Origin: Triplophysa rosa
Taxonomy: Eukaryota; Chordata; Actinopteri; Cypriniformes; Nemacheilidae
Assembly (NCBI RefSeq): GCF_024868665.1
Contig: NC_079902.1
Location: 15,531,154 to 15,595,153 of the forward strand
Reading direction: 5' to 3'
DNA length: 64,000 nt
The position numbers and the translations under genes are program-made. How positions within the stretch are numbered: position 1 is the stretch's first letter; each line of letters opens with the position of its first letter. Of the stretch, positions 24,753-36,960 are shown in pieces. The notes under the pieces are model-generated. The model was not told where the DNA came from and did not search any database. It worked only from the letters and a program-made list of their open reading frames with translations.

Positions 24753-25599
24753 GTTGGACCAAATGAAAGAAGTGCTGCGGTTCTTGCTGAATTATATATC
24801 GCACTCGTGCGATTGGATAAAGTGAGGCCACTGGAAGTCAAATTTAATAATTTAGTTGTTGCATTACTGTTGAGATGGTCGTGTGGGCAGAATAACATTT
24901 GTATATTGGGTGAAAGGGGGTTAAACACGGTTGCACTGGAGGGTGTTATGTCTCAACTCAGACACCACATGTTTACACAGTTACACAAGTGAAAGCACAC
25001 GGTGACCAGTGATTATTAACTCATAGATACCCCATAAAATTGGACTGCTTGGAACAGCCCACATATTCAAGAAGTGTGTCTTGGCGCTCTTGAGTGTAAG
25101 TGGAATGGACACGGGTGGGCACAACAGTGTACGCATGCTGTCCGGTCAGGTCTCAGGGGGCGCTCTTCGTGCATGGGAAAGCGTGCCGCAGTACGCATAT
25201 GTGTATGTGCACTCACTGAGAGTCCACATCTGTTAGCGTGGCGCACATTGCTTTCCCTCAGACAGCACCACTGAGAGACTTTGGCACTGAGTCGTGATGG
25301 AACAAGCTCATTATACCCAACCCTCCCTCTCCCACTAACACACAAGATGTGGGACGCATGTGTGCATCTCAGAGGCTGGGCTGTCATACGTGCGTGTGTG
25401 TGTTGCAGACAGATTGCTTCTCCACTAGACCTTAATGCAGAATGGCACGCCGTTAAGTTGGGCGTGCAATCGTGCATTTGAAAGGTGTGTTTTTTTCTGC
25501 CATCATGTCCTCAGAACGCGCACCTCTCTAAGAAAGAGAGTCAGGGAGGTGAGAGGAACTTTTTATTGAGTTCAATAGTAAGAGAATTAAGCATGAAAT

Positions 25600-27290
25600 G
25601 ACAGAGTTGGAAAACAGCGAGAGTGCCGGCTCTGCCTCGGCTGGAGAGTTTTTGGACTTGAAAAAGTGAAACCAAAGGCAGTTTTTAGATGAGTGGCCAT
25701 TACTTTCACAGCCAGCGTGGACTTTGAGGGGAAGATTCAGCTCTTACGGCTGAGGCCCAGGCGGTAATGTGAAGGTGATCTTTGTCATTATAGGGCAGGA
25801 TGACCATTGATTTTCCCTAGGAAATCGAAAAGACTAATGTTATTCATTGAAATGATCTTTTTTCATCTTTTCTGTACGCCTCCATTGATTCGCCCGTTCT
25901 TGTACGTGAACGCCGCCCATCGGGTGCAAATGAAATTTTTGTCCATTTTGTAGAAATACACACACTTCTGTCTGGCAGCCATGCGTCGGCCATTGATTAC
26001 GTGGCCGCAGAGTTGTTGGACGGGACAATCTCAGTTCGCTTTTTCCTTTACAAATGCTTGTAAACATTGTAAGTCAGCCCGACTTCTAATTCACGGGCGC
26101 ATCTTTAGTGTTGATCGTGATTGGAACCCTAAAGAGTGAGGGCAGAACAAAGATGTTGCCCATAAAGCCGTTGCCTATGAAGCCTATTTGTGTCTTGTCT
26201 GTTTCACTAGCTTGAAGAAATCGAAGCAGAAAACAAAATAATGAGGCTATGCTCCACAGATGATAATAAGAAAGCTCAAAATAAAGAGAGAGAGGGGGAA
26301 AAGAGAGACATGTTATTACTCCAAAAGAAGAGAATAATCTGCCAAAAAGGTTTAAAGGAGCTAATGAGAACATCTCATGCACAACTAAAGAGATGTTTTC
26401 TACTCAATGAAGTCTGTTCACTGCCATATTTCCGGTGCGCATTCTCTTAATAACACACGCTCAGGCAAAACATTTTGTGAGGCTGTAACCTAGAAATACA
26501 AATAGGAGAATTTGCCAAAGTATCTCCATTAACACATTCCAGGTCACAGTCAGCTGCTTTTATTATGTAGGTTCTACATAAAAACATTCTCAAATGAGCT
26601 CGCGCTGCGTTCTCTGAACCTCTGGAACAAACACTCGATGCATTTATTTCAACCTCTGCTTTGAGTACACATACAAGACGGATTAAAGATCTTGCTTACC
26701 TAACAAAATTGAAAACACCTCCCAAGGAGCATTTTATAAAACATTTTAGTGATCAACATTAACCGGTTTAGAGAGGTTTTTTTTTTTTTTTTGCGAGTGA
26801 TAATTGCATTCCCTCAATGCTGTGAACACTGCTGAACGATGTGATTTGAACCCATTAAATTAGTATTCCGTTCCGTTTTTTAGGCCCGGGTGATATAAAG
26901 TCTTAATTTGCATGATGTCGGAGCTCTTGTGCCTGCGCGCATCGGCTGGATGGCCGAAGGCTTGTGACTTTTCCCCCCAGCGTGACAGACAGCTCAGTCC
27001 AGTTTTAATTAGGACAGCCCATCTGAGATTAGATGATGTGGGGCCCGAGAGGCTCCCGTTTCCAGCCTGTTTGACTGTTGCTCCCAGATGCGAGTACAGC
27101 GCACTGCCAGACCCATATCTTTAGTCTCAGCACACTCCAAACAGCACCATGCTCTCCCTCAACACCTTTCTCCCTTAAAATAACCCGTGCAACTCTCTCA
27201 AGCAACACTTATTAATGGAAATGGGGCTAGGCCGGGTGGTAATGGAGTTCGACTCCGGTTCCGAGGTTCCTCCACATTCCCTCTGTGGTG
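25600..27290. promoter_or_regulatory. Candidate conserved non-coding region
   Basis: No repeat termini apart from a T run at 26777-26792. Patches such as GAAATGATCTTTTTTCATC (25849-25867) and CAGTTTTAATTAGGACAGCC (26999-27018) look like constrained intron. Frames on both strands overlap without splice signals. Confidence 0.3.
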
Positions 27291-28689
27291 AAATTAAGAG
27301 AACTGTCACTTGTAATTGGGTTGCTCTGTGAGCCTATGTTTAATCTTTTCTCACGCTCTCGAGAGCCTAACTGGGCCAGACTTTCCACAATAGTCCATCA
27401 AAATCTCTTTGGATGCTCCAAAATAAAACAGGGCTTTAAAAGGGCACGGGCACTGCCTTCGGTGAAGATTGTTTTGCTTTTGTCTGTCTTAGAGCTCTCT
27501 TTGTCTTTTAACTTCGGCGAGTGGTCATCTGACATGCAAAGCTGTGTTGTTGTTACAGTATAAAGGTTTGTTCGCTGCTGGCGCTGTGCTTCCTGTTGGA
27601 TGTGATGGCCTGAGATTGCAGGCGATAACTCAATTGGTGACTCGAAGTTTTGACTCGATTTAGCAAAGTGTGGATGGGCTACAGAGATGAAAAGAAGTGC
27701 TCTTTTGTTTTGGGAAAAGATGTGTTATTTCTTCATGTTTTTCCTCTTGATCCACCCACTCGCCTTTAATCTAAAAAAACATAGCACAGTTATTGCTTTA
27801 TTTATACCCTGACTTTGTAGAAATATATATTTTTCTCTTCTCACTCAGTAGTAATTGAGAAAGCGATCTGTTATATCCCTATGGCCACCGGCTTGTTTTT
27901 GGACTTTGAATTCAAGTCTAGGGCAGTGGCTCACGCCTGGGCAGACTGTGCTTTCATCACTTCCCTTTTTCTTTCATAAAACATCTCTATTGCATTTTTC
28001 CCTTTTCAAGCCTTACCAAACAAAGAGCTTCATAACGGAGCATTAGGTCTGCCGTCCTTCCTCAATCTCTGTTTTTCCTCCAACTTCTGATCCTTTTATC
28101 CCGGCGCAGGTGCCTAACCGCACAGACGCGTTACGGAGGAGCTGGAGGCAGCAAGGCCGTGATCGGATCAGGGATGCTGTTTTGGAATTGCTTTGTTAGA
28201 TGGATGCCACAGCGCATTTGAAACAGGAATATCAGAATAGGTTTCCTCCCCTCATTCCTTCCTGTCACTGCAGAGCTGATTAAGAAAAGATGGGCTCCTG
28301 CTTGAATGAACCACACACACAGCCTTGATGCGTTACACGCGACAGCCTCAACTCAATTCCCCACTTCGCCACTGCCATAACATCCTCTTCGTAAGAGATT
28401 TCTTTGCTGGAGGATTGATTCGTAATTTCTTTACTGAAGTCACAATGCTTTGCCTTGCGCCGCTGTATAGCTCGTCATCGCTTTACTGTATGTCCTTTTA
28501 CATTTCTATAGCGCTGATCGATTCTTTTTTAAGCTATGCTGATTGACCCCGATTCAGATGAAATTGTGATTTATTTAGGATTGAAACTAAATGTGTTCAT
28601 ATCTGTGTCGATCTGTAGTCGTACCTTCTGTACTTTTACAAATTGCAGCCGATGAACAGTGAACAGCTTAATAAGATCCTTATGAATGT

Positions 28690-30420
28690 CTAAAATCCCA
28701 GTGGTATTTTCTTTAAGGTACTGTTGCCTGCTCGAGCAACAGCTCTGATGTTTATTGATATTTCTTGCTCATTGATTCGTCTTCTCCCTGGACAATTATG
28801 GCTTCAGTTTTCTAAAGAGAGAAGCCCTGAAACCCGAGGCCCATTTGTCATGGCTGGTTTCTCTATTCTGGTTACACACGAATTCATTTATGCAGGAAAT
28901 AATTCCCATTTATCTATTTTTAATATTTTTTCCTTGTATATTGAGCCGAGCGGATTTTCGCACTCCGGCTCTTGGGGCATTTGAAGGTTTCTGAAGCGTT
29001 TCAAGCGAGCGAGCATTAGAAGTGTGCAGGATCGATGCTCTCTCTTAAAGGGCCGGATATTCCAGCCTGACATTACGACGATGCATTAGAAGATTAAAAG
29101 TAATGTCTGAACGCATCCGCCACGGCTTAATTGATTCTCAGGCTCCTTCTAGACGAGGTGTCACCATTGATCCGCTCTGCCAATTTCTTGATTGCAAATC
29201 CCGATGTCAAAGAATACGGCCTAATGCCATAATCATACACATGTGATGACGAGGGAGTTGTTTCTAATCAAACGCCACAGGTCGTGCCAGTAGTCATTTT
29301 GAAGGAAGCAATCAGTCTCTTAAAAGCAACATTTTTAGCACATCCCCTTTGTCTTTGAAACGTTACGCCGAATGACAGCGAGCGCGGAATCTAGCCTTCC
29401 TGAACATGGCTGTCGTAGCCTCCTTTCGCTTTGATTGATTCGCTAATTGTTGTTTACACGCAGAATCAGTTTGCTTGCATCCCGTGAGAGTTTGTTCATA
29501 TAAAAATGACCTTATCTCATCTTGCACCACTTCAGCAAATAGTTTCCTGTTGTATAATCACAGAAAGAAAGCACACATGTTTACTTCGAGTCTCGTTCAA
29601 AGCAAAAAAAACATAGTTGGTAGTACTTCACTGCGTTATGATCCGTGCCATCAGGTCATCTTTAATGGCTACGCAGCTATAGCTAGAAATGCTAAGGTCA
29701 GCCTCGCTTAGACGTGTTGTTTGTTTGTGTCCTCAGACATGGAGAAGTGGGTTAAGCTGGTACGTTAGTTATTAAGGGTGAAAATACTTTGGTGTGATAG
29801 CAGGAGGCGATCTCTACCCGGCGCTTCTCTTGAGCTGTGTTTTAATAAGAAGAATGCAATCTTTAATTGTCGAGCGAGACCATAACAGATGCTTCACTTC
29901 CATATTAATGGCGAATGGAGATGCTAGTGTTAAGGGGGCGGCAGCCGACTGTAATGTGAAAAAAAGCGAAAAAGATAAACAGAGCGAACTAGCGCAAAGC
30001 GGGTGAAATTTGAAGTAAAATCATGTGGAAAAAGACTCCTTCATTAGTTTGTTTTCCGCGTCCTGTTCTTCCCAGCAGATGATGTTCTCGGCGAGTTTGT
30101 ACTGACTTGGCAAATTAGGATTCAGTGGCAAGCTTTCCCAGCCAATATAAGCCCGTCAATCACATTTGTAATGCAATCGAGAGGGTGTTGATGTTCATCG
30201 CCTCTCCCCTCTCTCCAACCTGTCGAGAAAAGTAAATAATGCTGATAGTTTAGGGAAACGCGACATGATGAGAGTTATCCCAGCATGCCATGGCGCGCAC
30301 CACTGAGGGGCCAGGGAAATAGTTCTGATTGTGTTTTGCATATTAACTGACAGCACGGGAAATGCTTCAATTGGCTGTCATTTAAGCTTATGACATGGAT
30401 ATGGTTCTGCAAAATGAAAT
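28690..30420. promoter_or_regulatory. Candidate cluster of conserved non-coding elements (strongest in the window)
   Basis: About 1.7 kb without transposon signatures, moderately rich in CG for an intron. It is dense in motif-like words: CGGCTTAATTGATTCTC near 29123, TTGATTGATTCGCTAATTG near 29434, ATTGCAAATCCCGATG near 29192, ACTGACAGCACGGGAAATG near 30347. Composition is even and there are no long coding frames with splice sites. In vertebrates such intron blocks often regulate a neighbouring developmental gene; PCDH19 lies near DIAPH2 in human, but that link is speculation. Confidence 0.42.
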
Positions 30421-33400
30421 AAACATTGTGGTTGTTGTAGCAAGATTTTTTACCTGTTTATTGATAGACAAACTCAATTTTGGTGTCAATGTTTAGCGTT
30501 CATCATGTTTGGTTATGAGGTTCCTGTCACAAACACCTGCAGGCAAGGAAAACATTTGTATCAATTTCTGCGTTTTTTTTTGTTATTACGAGACAGGGAA
30601 TTTAAAAATAAATGAAATAAACATCGCTCCGCAGATGGTTTGTTGTGATGAATTTTAGTTTGCTGCATGCTTTTATCAATAAAACATGATCGTGCTGTAG
30701 TACGTTCATTCCAATAAAGTGGACTCAGATTTTACATTGGACATCAAATAGCAATCCATCAAAGAATAAAAGTTCAGCAGTTTAGTGCATACAGGTATTC
30801 TACCAAGTTACAGATCCATTTTTGATGTTTGATCGAATGGCCTTTGATATCAACAATGTGTAAAGGGAGTATTTTCCCTTTTCAAAGTTAAAAAACCTAC
30901 TTTGATTTTCTAAGTGCACATTATATGGTTGCTTTTTATGCTTTGCGTTGTTTTTCACTGCTGTCTGTGATCTTGTTGTTGACCTCTGTTTTGATGTAAT
31001 GTATATATGATGAAAATGGTTATTGCATTTGGAAAAGAAACAGGAAGCTGTTAAAATGTCCTGCTCTCTGGTTGTGTTTGATCTTGTCTGCACAGGACCG
31101 ATTCTCAGCGGTGGTCCTTATTGACTGCTCCTCAATCTTGTTGATCTTTTGATGACGTCACTGGACCAGACACACATAAAGGTTCCTGGTTTGACGGTGG
31201 CGACAGTCATTGGAGAGGCTTGTCCTTGCAACTGCAATGACATTTCCAGCCTTTTTCTCTGACCTTTCTGTAGCGTTGGGATTAATCCAGTCCTCACACT
31301 CATCAAGTGTGTGTGTAGACCCACAGCCGTCACAGAAATCTGTCCTGTGGGGCCGCGGGATGAAGAGCAACACTGTCTCAGATTTGAGATATCTTGATAT
31401 GAATGGTCACCCTGAACTGTCCTTTGCTGTTTTTCTTTTTTCCGTTTTCCGTTCATTTCTCTCCCTTTGGTTTTGCGTGCAGTTCACATACATTTCCTGC
31501 AGAGGGCAATCCGTGACTGCGGTTGACTGCGTTCTCGTCGCTCCAGGGCTCTGACAGCTCCCGAGCTGTATCGGAGAGCTATGTGTTTTGGATTGTTGTA
31601 TAAACTATGCTATATCTGATGAGGAAATAACAAGCTGTGGCAGCTTGCGGACTTGCGTCCTTGCCCTAAAACTCTGAAACGGGGGCTGTTAAAGTTGTTG
31701 CATGTCTATCGCAGGAGCACAGGATATGAGAACAGGCGGATCAGGAAGTAAAAAAAGACCCAATAAATGATTTCTGGCTGTACTAATGGGATTTATTATT
31801 AACTGCTTGTCAGCGCAGATGCACATTGATCCTGTTTTCACGGCTATGGGGGGGCGGAGGGGATGTTTTTGCTCAGAAACACATGCTCGTGTGCTAAAAG
31901 GCTGGTATCTAACATGATCTGGAATGGGGTCTGAGTTACAGATGTGAAGCGCAGGTGGAGAAACGCATTGATTTACACCAGTTGGTTTGCCAGGGTTTAT
32001 AGGATTGGCTAAATGTCATTACTCTGCTGGTGGCAAGGTGATGAACTGCAATAAACTTTAATGCGGGTGTCGGGTGCCAGCCTCTCATAAAGCTCAGAAA
32101 TATGACAGGTTTTGAAAGATTGTCTAAAAAGTGTCTCTTTGCTGGTTGTGTATTCAATAGAGATGTGCACAGCTTGTGTCTTAAGGTTAACATGAAAGGT
32201 TGTGAAACAGGATATTGAAGGAGATCAAATGTAGGACGGGACTTGTTTTTATCCATCAGGACTCATTTGGAATGAAAAGATGGTTTGAGATATTTGTAGA
32301 CAGGTGGTTAGTCTGTGTTGAAGAAGTCATTTTGGAGTGGAGCATACTCAGTGTGATGAAAGGTTACAACGATAAGCATTTATGTTTTTCATTACAATAA
32401 TATGCGTTTATCACAATATCAGACTGTCTGTGATTTTCGTGGCCAAACGAATTCATGATAATGATATTATCATGATGTCTATAAATAAATATAAACAAAT
32501 GAATTAAAAGAGAATTTGACTTGTTTGTGATTCTCACACTGAGTTATTCACAATTATATATGTATGTGTAGTATTAACACAATATGAATAATCACAGTTA
32601 TTAATATCACGGTATATTGTGCCATGCATTGGTGAATCGGGCAAAATAAGACCAGAAACATGAGTTAAGAAAGTAAACAGTTGTGTTTACAATGTACGTT
32701 TTATTTTACCGATGGCATGAAGTTGCATCTAAAGTAAGAAGTACATTGGCTTTAAAGGATTTTAGGTTCAAGCACAGAGCAGACAGAGCAAGCAGCTTTC
32801 AGATGAGACCGTTCTAGAGCAGAGTGCCAATGGCAAGTGGCATAAAGTCTTACAGACTGCTCGGTCTAGTTGCTCCAAAGTCTCTACAGCTAGAGCTATG
32901 GAGCCTGTCCTAATCCTCCACCCGTCCTCTTATCCCACACAGAGAGCTGATTAATTCATTCTTTCCCTTTTAATCTCACATCATCTAATGTGCTCTAGTC
33001 TCCCTAGGCATAGGGGTGTGTTGTGTTGCACATTGAAGGTCAAGTCTCTGCCTCTAATTAATTCCTTTTTGGTCATATTCACCAGTCAGGGATACAGATA
33101 AGCCAGCATTTAATATTCAAGGAGTCTGTTTATTTCCACTGTATTAGTGTTGTTATTTATTTTGATACTTCACCTTCATGTTTTCGATGGGAGAATATTC
33201 AGTCAGGCCGTTTTCTGATAGACTCTGTAGGGTTGTTGTCAATTATTTTATTGTTTTTGAGACGGCGTCTTTGGGATCCAGGGTGCGTCTGCCTGACTAG
33301 GGGGATCTCAGACAGGTCACCGGGGGAAATCTAGAGCAGTACTTACCTGTGTAGGAAATTGGTGGAAATCTTTATAAGAAGATTATTGGCATCAGTAAGG

Positions 33401-34129
33401 AACTTAAGCAGAGACGTTTAAAGTTTTTAATTCATGTTTTAATTCGTTTCATTCTCTTCTCTTTAATTACCTTTTCTTTTCTTCGTTTTCTGTCCACACC
33501 ACACACACACATTTCCTCCACATTTATCTTTTTCCGCCTCATGTTTTATTCATTATATTTAGTTGTACTTTATTATTTAAGCTCCATATACACAAAGAAG
33601 ATATTTATACCTTTGTTCAACTGTCTGTTTAACCTTTATTCAGTGAATACACAATAGGCCACATTCACTGATGGATAAACTCTGCACCTAACCAGCTTTG
33701 CTTCACCAAAACATTTTACAGCCAAATTTATTGTGCTGCATAACCCATTGTTGGGTGATGCTTGTCTTAGGCTGAATGAGATAATGTTAGTCCTCCTCTG
33801 AATGGGCTGAATTCCTTCACTCCTCTTTGTGTTCAGGTGATTAAACTCCAGGGAATTGTGTATATGGTGGGGACATCATTGCCGTCACTGGTGCATAGCA
33901 AGAAGACAAACCTTTCTGCATGTTAATCTTAACACCTGAATGGGGCGAACAGAAAGAGACAGAGAGATCGCTTTACCAGCAGTTAGGACAAATGTGAACG
34001 GGCATAAGTGAATTTAACACACAGCCCAGATTTTCACAGCGAGAGTCCATTCAAGATTGCTTAGTGTGTCAAGATGCCTTTTTTACAAACTGGATTGTTT
34101 TTTTACTGGCATTAAGAAAATGGTAAAAA
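30421..34129. other. Intron stretch with little recognisable structure
   Basis: Mostly AT-rich. 32380-32660 (TATCACAATATCAGAC to AATATCACGGTATATTGTG) may be the remains of a DNA transposon. 31158-31404 holds an antisense Cys-containing frame described under findings. Otherwise nothing supportable. Confidence 0.4.
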
Positions 34130-34130
34130 A

Positions 34131-34187
<57 letters not shown>
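34130..34187. repeat. (CA)n/(TA)n microsatellite
   Basis: A short ACACACACA run passes into more than 20 uninterrupted AT dinucleotides. It directly precedes the next repeat element. The open frame across it (Tyr-Ile repeats) is an artefact. Confidence 0.95.
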
Positions 34188-34188
<1 letters not shown>

Positions 34189-34193
34189 TGTAT

Positions 34194-35110
34194 TAGTGCT
34201 GTCAATCGATTAAAAAAATTAATCGGATTAATCACACATTTTCTGTGATTAATCACGATTAATCACACATAACAATAATATTTTAAAATATACTTTTACA
34301 TTTTAATAATTTCACATTTAATCTTCAAATTGATCTAGAAACAACATATTTCTTTAACAGCGTCATTTTATGAATGAAAGAAAACATTTTGATATTAGTA
34401 CTGTAACTGATGTCTCTATTAAATTGATTATTTTAACATTAATTATAGCCATTCAACAATATAATTGAGAGCTATCATGAAATATACAGAAATTGAAGGA
34501 AGTTCTCAAACACTTTACAGTCTTTAATGCTAAATTATAAATTAAATGCAGAAGAATTCTCATTAAAGCTACAAAATCACATTGATTTCTTCTTTTATTT
34601 TGTTCTTTGATTAACATTAGTGACAGGAGTCACAGCAGCACGTTTAAGAACGCGGCCCCTTTAAGAGCTGTCTCAGTACTCAGATCTGACCGTCACCGCA
34701 CTCCCATTTTCACAACTCTTTGCATTCATTTAAGATTTTATTTTACACTTTGAAGTCTGTGCTTAAGAAAATGCTAGACAAAACGGGCTCTCTGACATAA
34801 TCTTGTATGGTTTTATCCATTCAAGCACGAAAGAGAACTTAACACGGATGCGCTGTGTGACAGAGATTCACCGACGCAGCCTTCAGCCCATGACTGTTTA
34901 CACCAGACTGGACCTTGCGTTGCGTTTTGCCGCATCCCACAGTTTGGAAGCTGTCTATCTTCATTGAACGCGTCAAAGCAACTGTTTAAAATCGCGCTTA
35001 ACTGGTTTAAAATCCTGTACACGAATAAGAGCGTGATTACATAATGTAACGCTAGACAAAAATTTCAAAACAAAGGGATGCTGTGTTAATTGAGTTAAAT
35101 ATTTTTTATT
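34194..35110. mobile_element. Probable hAT-like repeat with TAGTGCTGTCAATCGATT left end, right end decayed or cut
   Basis: The left end TAGTGCTGTCAATCGATTAA is followed by repeated ATTAATCACGATTAATCACAC, a layout typical of fish elements with GATTAAT sub-terminal repeats. Towards the right, GTGTTAATTGAGTTAAAT resembles the expected inner right motif. The terminus is missing where a second repeat begins at about 35111, so no target duplication can be tested. Confidence 0.5.
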
Positions 35111-36006
35111 TCGGACATTGTGTGCCTGAGTTACTATAGCTTCCTGTTTCATGGCGAAACATCAAACTTTATCAGGCCGCCACGGACACGCCCCTCAGCA
35201 AAAAGTTAGAATCTTTCAATGTATCTTCACAAAGGTCTGAAGATCATACTGGCTGTACTCTTCAAATATGATGCTGATCTGTTCAAATCTCTATGAGGAG
35301 TTAATCACAGTTTAAAATATGTCACTTCCTGTGTCCTGCAGGTGGCGCTATAACTGTATCTGAAAATTACCATGTAGATGTCTTCAGGCCAGGACTTTTA
35401 TCAAATGGGTGAAGTGTGGGGCCTGTTGGACATTGTATGCCTGAGTTACAACAACTTCCTGTTCATGGCGAAACGCCAAACTTTGGCAGGCGGCCAGGGT
35501 CACGATCCCCCATGAAAAGTCAAGATCTCCGCAATTTAGCTTCGCAAAGGCCTTAAGATGAGAATGACATGAAGATGATGTTGATCGGATTAAAACTCTA
35601 GGAGGAGTTCGTTAAAGTACGACGATTGAAAATTGAAACAAATTACAAAATTGCACAGGAAATCAAAAATAACGGACTTCCTGTTGGGTTTAGAGATATG
35701 CTCCAAGAGTCTTTTCTTAATGATTCGGGGAGTTCTATCAGCCCACCAAATTTGGTGCATGTTCGTTTTGCGTAGTGGCCTGGGCAGTTCTAGGTGGCGC
35801 TAGCGAGCCATTTAGCCACGCCTAATTTTGAAACCCCAATCAGACGTAAATTTTCGCCATGTCTGATGCGTGTGCAAGTTATTGTGAGTTTTTGAGCATG
35901 TTTAGGCCTTCAAATTAGTGATCAAAGAGGGAGAAGAACACAGAAACAATAGGGCTCTGCACTGCGGTGCAAGCCTGCGGCTTGCTCCTCCGTGCTCGGG
36001 CCCTAA
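35111..36006 (+). repeat. Fish interspersed repeat with internal 315-bp duplication and CTCGGGCCCTAATAAT tail
   Basis: GGACATTGTGTGCCTGAGTT at 35113 recurs as GGACATTGTATGCCTGAGTT at 35428, followed each time by CTTCCTGTTTCATGGCGAAAC-like text, so the unit is about 315 bp, imperfect. Downstream come GTGGCCTGGGCAGTTCTAGG and GTTTAGGCCTTCAAATTAGTG. A terminal palindrome-rich block (AATAGGGCTCTGCAC to TCGGGCCCTAATAATAAT) precedes a TAA-rich tail. The TAA tail suggests a retroelement-like 3' end; I do not assign a family. Confidence 0.6.
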
Positions 36007-36599
36007 TAATAATTATAATAATGAAAGTATTTATATAAAGTATGTACTTTTATTCAATAATTATTATGATTATATTTACATAAAATTAACAAAAATAAAA
36101 TAATAAAGAGATTTGTAATATTACAGAACAGAACAGAAATCACGTTAGTCAACAGGCAGGTTTTTCACTTTTGACGAGCCATAAAGAAAACCGGATGCAA
36201 CAGGCTTTTCTTCAAACATGTCAGTGCCGATACATATTAAATAATCCAGGTGACGTTAATAAGTATAGTGAGACATGAAAGCGTGTCATGCCACTCTGAT
36301 ACTTCCTCCGCCTCCACATTCCTTCTGAAAAAGGTTTTAGCAGCTGCAGTGGCAGACGAATCCTCATCACTGTCTTTAGCAAACGATGCCTCCCGCGCGG
36401 CCTGTCACAGCGGAGGTTACCGCCATCATCCCTGCCGTTCACTTTGCCTGTAAACACAGATCCCTTCTCTCCTGCTGGTGTGTGATTGTATGTGTAAGTG
36501 TGTTTATGGTTATCAGGGAGTAGGGGGACAGGGTCAGTGAACACAGTAGACTTGATGCGTGACATTTTTCCAGATGGTATCACAGTGCTGATGAGATAT

Positions 36600-36960
36600 A
36601 GGAAGGATGGGGGAAACTAGCATTAATATTTGTGGCTATTGATCGCAAGTCTCCATAATATAATTTCATCGCTCGTTTTCATCTTTGCAAATATTGGGGG
36701 TAAAAGGCAAGTGGCGACCACTATAAATCCTCCCCCCATCACTTTTTTCCTTTTAACATTTACGTCGGTGTTGGGTGTCGGCCCGGAGCAATAAAGCTCT
36801 TTAGCTGCAAAGGGCTTTATGCTTGCCATTGGGTAGCTCCTTCATTTCACTTTACCCTTGTCAGTCTTTGCCGTACATGAAAACAGTCTGTGCCGAAAAG
36901 CCATAAACAGCCTGTTTCTGTCAAGCGGCGAATTTAGAGTCATAATTCTGAAATAAAAAT
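36600..36960. promoter_or_regulatory. Candidate conserved non-coding block
   Basis: A short repeat-free stretch after the AT-rich zone, with TAATATTTGTGGCTATTGATCG and GGCTTTATGCTTGCCATTGG words. Assigned by texture only. Confidence 0.25.

Noticed and set aside
34057..34248. Open frame with Tyr-Ile repeats
   Set aside because: Translation of the TA microsatellite.
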